Shown: positions 6,282 to 9,018 of the stretch, piece by piece
How positions within the stretch are numbered: the stretch's first letter is position 1
Layout of the letters: the number at the start of each line of letters is the position of its first letter
DNA from: Geodermatophilaceae bacterium
Lineage (GTDB): Bacteria > Actinomycetota > Actinomycetes > Mycobacteriales > Geodermatophilaceae
DNA length: 9,018 bases
Assembly (NCBI GenBank): GCA_013811975.1
Contig: JACCUF010000041.1
Span: 1 to 9,018 of the forward strand
Direction of reading: 5' to 3'
Program-made: the position numbers and the translations under genes
The notes under the pieces: generated by a model
Databases searched by the model: none
What the model saw: the letters and a program-made list of their open reading frames with translations, nothing else
Told to the model about the DNA's origin: nothing

Positions 6282-7937
6282 TCAGGTCCCCGGATTCGGA
6301 TCCCTGGGGCGGCCCCCTGCGTCGCCGGCCGGCTCGCGATCACCTACGTCGAGCGGCAGGTCGTGGACCCGCGGGTCGTCCTCGTCGGCGAAGTAGTCCT
6401 CCAGCCGTGTCGTGTCGGTGCCCTCCGGCTGCTTCATCGCCCGCAGCAGGAACGTTGCAATGACTGCGACGAGCAGGTTGACCCCGATGGCCACGAACCC
6501 GGTGTAGATCGTCGCCGGTGTGTCGAAGCCGAGCTTGGTCAAGGCGAACGCGGAACCGCCGAAGTGCGCCCGGATGACCTCGCCGGTGGCCGGATCGATC
6601 CGCGCGATGTTGTAGAGCATCAGCATGCCCACGCCCATGCCCCCAACCCAGCCGGCGATCAGCGCCCAAGGGTGGAACCAGCGGGTGAACAATCCGATAG
6701 CCAGCGCGGGCATCGTCTGCAGGATGATCACGCCGCCGATCAGCTGCAGGTCGATCGAGAACTGCGGGTCGATGAAGATGATCACCGCGAGTGCTCCCAA
6801 CTTGACCACCAGCGAGGCGATCTTGGCGACCCGAGCTTCATCCCGGCTGGATGCGTCCTTGCGGAAGTACTCCTTGTAGATGTTGCGGGTGAACAGGTTC
6901 GCCGCTGCGATCGACATGATCGCGGCCGGCACCAAGGCACCGATGCCGATCGCGGCGAAGGCGACTCCGGCGAACCAGTCGGGGAACATCTGGTCCATCA
7001 GGGCGGGCACGATCGTGTTGTTGTCACCGTCTACTGGTGTCGTCCCGGCGGCGATGGCCATGAAGCCCAGCAGCGCCAGGAGTCCCAGGGCCAGGCTGTA
7101 GGCCGGCAGCGCGGACATGTTGCGCTTGATGACGTCACGGTTCTTCGAGGCCAGGACTGCGGTGATCGAATGTGGGTATAGGAACAGCGCGAGGGCGGAG
7201 CCCAATGCCAGCGTCGCGTACTGCAATTGACCGGTCGCCGGCAGCAGGACCCCGGCCCCCGAACCGAACTTCTCCTCGGCCGCGCCGAAGATGACGTCCC
7301 AGCCGCCTAGCTTCGACGGAATCACGATGACCGCGACGATGATCGTCAGGTAGATGAGCGTGTCCTTGACGAACGCGATCAACGCCGGCGCCCTCAGACC
7401 GGAGCTGTAGGTGTAGAGGGCAAGGATGATGAAGGCCACCACGATCGGGATCTCGCCCTTGACTCCCATCGTCTTCAGGACCGCCTCGATACCGATCAAC
7501 TGCAAGGCGATGTAGGGCATCGTCGCGACGATCCCGGTGATCGCGATCAGCAGAGCCAGCGTGGGTGAGTCCCACCGAGCCCGAACGAAATCTGCCGGTG
7601 TCACATATCCACGCACATGCGAGACCGACCAGAGCCGGATCAGGATCAGGAAGAAGATCGGGTACAGGATGATCGTGTACGGCACGGCGAAGAACCCGGC
7701 TGCGCCCGCCCCGAACATCAAGGCTGGCACGGCAACGAACGTGTAGGCCGTGTAGAGGTCACCCCCAACGAGGAACCAGGTGACCCACGAGCCGAACTTC
7801 CGACCGCCGAGCCCCCACTCGTCTAAGTGCATCAGGTCCGTGGGGCGACGCCAGCGTGCGGCGTAGAAGCCCATGACGGTGACGACGAGGAAGAAGAAGA
7901 CGAAGATGACCAACTCGGTGGTCTTGATGCCGTCCAT
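6282..7937 (-). CDS. Sodium:solute symporter, MctP-like monocarboxylate permease
   Basis: This is a 551-residue inner-membrane carrier of the SSS family (TC 2.A.21), with about 13 hydrophobic segments. Family-type stretches include GGRKFGSWVTWFLVGGDLYTAYTFVAVPAL (residues about 45-74), FFAVPYTIILYP, VRGYVTPADFVRARW and FAAIGIGALVPAAIMSIAAANLFTRN. The soluble, acidic C-terminus (LEDYFADEDDPRVHDLP) is typical of the MctP-like branch. MctP relatives take up lactate, pyruvate or similar short acids, but the substrate here is inferred. The ATG at 7937 is 3 bp after the stop of the DUF3311 gene, with an AAGGGA site inside that gene, so the two are cotranscribed. Such a DUF3311 partner regularly precedes this symporter type. 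The 84-bp gap downstream separates it from the zinc-ribbon gene. Confidence 0.93.
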   Translation of the reverse strand: MDGIKTTELVIFVFFFLVVTVMGFYAARWRRPTDLMHLDEWGLGGRKFGSWVTWFLVGGDLYTAYTFVAVPALMFGAGAAGFFAVPYTIILYPIFFLILIRLWSVSHVRGYVTPADFVRARWDSPTLALLIAITGIVATMPYIALQLIGIEAVLKTMGVKGEIPIVVAFIILALYTYSSGLRAPALIAFVKDTLIYLTIIVAVIVIPSKLGGWDVIFGAAEEKFGSGAGVLLPATGQLQYATLALGSALALFLYPHSITAVLASKNRDVIKRNMSALPAYSLALGLLALLGFMAIAAGTTPVDGDNNTIVPALMDQMFPDWFAGVAFAAIGIGALVPAAIMSIAAANLFTRNIYKEYFRKDASSRDEARVAKIASLVVKLGALAVIIFIDPQFSIDLQLIGGVIILQTMPALAIGLFTRWFHPWALIAGWVGGMGVGMLMLYNIARIDPATGEVIRAHFGGSAFALTKLGFDTPATIYTGFVAIGVNLLVAVIATFLLRAMKQPEGTDTTRLEDYFADEDDPRVHDLPLDVGDREPAGDAGGRPRDPNPGT

Positions 7938-7940
7938 GGG

Positions 7941-8285
7941 TCAGCGTCCCTTCCGGTCAGCGGCTCCGGTGCTTGGACGACTGCGATCAGCGTCAGGGTC
8001 TTTTCGGGTCTTGGTCTTCTGGTAGACGACGCTGGTGGTGGCAACACCGAGGGCGATGAAGGCGAGCTGACCCCAGTAAAAGAATGGCCAACCGAACAGC
8101 GTCGGCTCGATCCGGTTGTAGAGCGGGACGAGCAGTGGAATCACGATGGCGGGCAGCAACAGCCAGTTCCAGGCGCTGCGATCATTGCCCTGTTGCCGGT
8201 CACTTTTTCGCTGACGGGTCTGGTCGGGGCTGCCGGTGTCGCCTCGACTCGACGCCGGGCTCTCACTGATGCTGCGGTCCACCAT
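7941..8285 (-). CDS. DUF3311 small membrane protein, symporter partner
   Basis: This 114-residue protein has a charged, probably cytosolic N-terminus (residues 1-37). Two membrane segments follow: WNWLLLPAIVIPLLVPLYNR at about 39-58, and FFYWGQLAFIALGVATTSVVYQ at about 69-90, with the PLYNRIEPTLFGWPFFYWGQ pattern of DUF3311. A basic tail ends it. Proteins of this family sit directly upstream of MctP-like symporters and are presumed accessory subunits. The mechanism is not known to me. The ATG at 8285 has GGAGG 6 bases upstream, both inside the 3' end of nif3, so the genes overlap by 23 bp and are probably translated from one message. The N-terminal extension before the first membrane segment is longer than in many relatives. 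Confidence 0.88.
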   Translation of the reverse strand: MVDRSISESPASSRGDTGSPDQTRQRKSDRQQGNDRSAWNWLLLPAIVIPLLVPLYNRIEPTLFGWPFFYWGQLAFIALGVATTSVVYQKTKTRKDPDADRSRPSTGAADRKGR

Positions 8286-9018
8286 CGGGTGCCTCCAGCG
8301 TCGACGTGGCCTGCATCGCCGCGTTCCATGGGTCGGTCCGCCGCGCGGACACCGTGACTTCGATCATGGCGCCTGCCAGATCTTGACGCAAGAGCTGGGC
8401 CGCGACCGGCAACCACGGCCATTCGGTCGCCCAGTGGGAGGCGTCCAGCAGTGCGAGGTCACTGACTTCGCGTGACTCGCTGACCAGGTGATGGCGCAGG
8501 TCGGAGGTGAGGAAGGCGTCGGCCCCGGCGCAACGGGCTGTCTCGATCAGCGAACCCCCCGAGCCACCGCACACCGCTACGGTACGGATTTCGCGATCCG
8601 GGTCGCCTGCGATGCGCACTCCACCGGCGGTCGCCGGGAGTCCGCGGGAAACCTGGGCGGCGAATTCGCGCAGCGACTGCGGCTGCTCGAGCACGCCGAT
8701 CCGTCCGAGGCCCTGCCTCGTGCTGGGCAGGCTCGCGAGTCCGACGATGTTGTAGGCAGGCTCCTCGTACGGGTGTGCGGCACGTAACGCTCGGACGATC
8801 GCGTCCCGGCGCGAGCGAGGAAACACCATCTCGATGCGGCTCTCAGCGACCTCTTCGACGCAGCCGACGGCGCCGATCACCGGATTCGAGCCCGGTTCAG
8901 GGATGAAGGTGCCGGTTCCCTCGTTCAGGAATGCGGCCCGGCTGTAGCCCCCGATTGCTCCTGCCCCGGCGTCGCTGAGGGCATCGACGATCAGCTGGGC
9001 GGTCTCGCTGGGTATGAA
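8263..9018 (-). CDS. Nif3-family dinuclear metal-centre protein (5' end off window)
   Basis: The visible part is the C-terminal 251 residues of a protein that family members show as about 370. The frame is open to the right edge, where it reads FIPSETAQLIVDALSDAG. The first ~100 visible residues are the inserted PII-like middle domain (GAGAIGGYSRAAFLNEGTGTF, then HPYEEPAYNIVGL). The rest is the second half of the Nif3 core: AVCGGSGGSLIETARCAGADAFLTSD, and the late metal-ligand motif SHWATE, in which the His and Glu match the family HxxxE. The family is often labelled GTP cyclohydrolase I type 2, but that activity is not general and the role is unsettled. It is the probable first or early gene of the minus-strand string, as Rv2230c is in M. 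tuberculosis. An internal GTG at 8880 is not the start. Confidence 0.93.
   Translation of the reverse strand, partial: FIPSETAQLIVDALSDAGAGAIGGYSRAAFLNEGTGTFIPEPGSNPVIGAVGCVEEVAESRIEMVFPRSRRDAIVRALRAAHPYEEPAYNIVGLASLPSTRQGLGRIGVLEQPQSLREFAAQVSRGLPATAGGVRIAGDPDREIRTVAVCGGSGGSLIETARCAGADAFLTSDLRHHLVSESREVSDLALLDASHWATEWPWLPVAAQLLRQDLAGAMIEVTVSARRTDPWNAAMQATSTLEAPDGGPQHQ

Noticed and set aside
6192..7181. Long plus-strand frame across the symporter
   Set aside because: Shadow of the symporter gene; rich in His/Asp/Gln/Arg, as expected from antisense of membrane-segment codons.
1..9018. CRISPR arrays, insertion sequences and tRNA genes
   Set aside because: No spaced direct-repeat arrays, transposase-like proteins, terminal inverted repeats or tRNA-like segments were recognised on either strand.

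Overview
The window comes from a high-GC Actinomycetota chromosome. The evidence is the GC-rich third codon positions, frequent GTG starts, ATGA/GTGA overlaps between genes, a class A RNase P RNA, and the Nif3 / C4 zinc-ribbon / RNase HI-phosphatase gene set typical of actinobacteria. I cannot name the genus.

Left region (1-1280), accessory in character. A small minus-strand gene leaves the window at the left edge and resembles a family of short proteins with a 'KHGVS'-like motif. It is divergent from a plus-strand gene that is split by one missing base near 527. The upstream fragment (265-543) resembles the AbiJ N-terminal domain 3 of abortive-infection proteins. The downstream fragment (549-1280) carries a PD-(D/E)XK/Mrr-like nuclease signature. 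Together they look like one broken two-domain defence gene. The divergent gap holds two inverted repeats, one a perfect 7-6-7 operator-like site.

Middle (1281-2015). About 280 bp have no convincing gene. They are followed by the RNase P RNA gene rnpB on the minus strand, recognised from its conserved regions and a 13-bp P1 helix, with a TATGAT -10 box behind it. A long plus-strand reading frame runs antisense through rnpB, but its upstream 400 bases are not coding.

Right region (2016-9018), core metabolism. An ArsB/SLC13-like membrane permease on the plus strand converges, 8 bp apart, on a long minus-strand gene string. In transcription order this string is: nif3-family gene (5' end off window), DUF3311 small membrane protein, MctP-like sodium/solute symporter, an 84-bp gap with a possible leaderless promoter and a 9-bp direct repeat, a coiled-coil C4 zinc-ribbon protein, an RNase HI-histidine phosphatase fusion, and nadA (quinolinate synthase). 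The DUF3311-symporter pair splits the usual Nif3/zinc-ribbon/RNase H trio, and nadA stands apart from nadB and nadC but is translationally coupled to the RNase HI-phosphatase gene. No complete new system is demonstrated. The items most worth checking are the frameshifted defence-like gene with its operator-like neighbour, and the nadA coupling.
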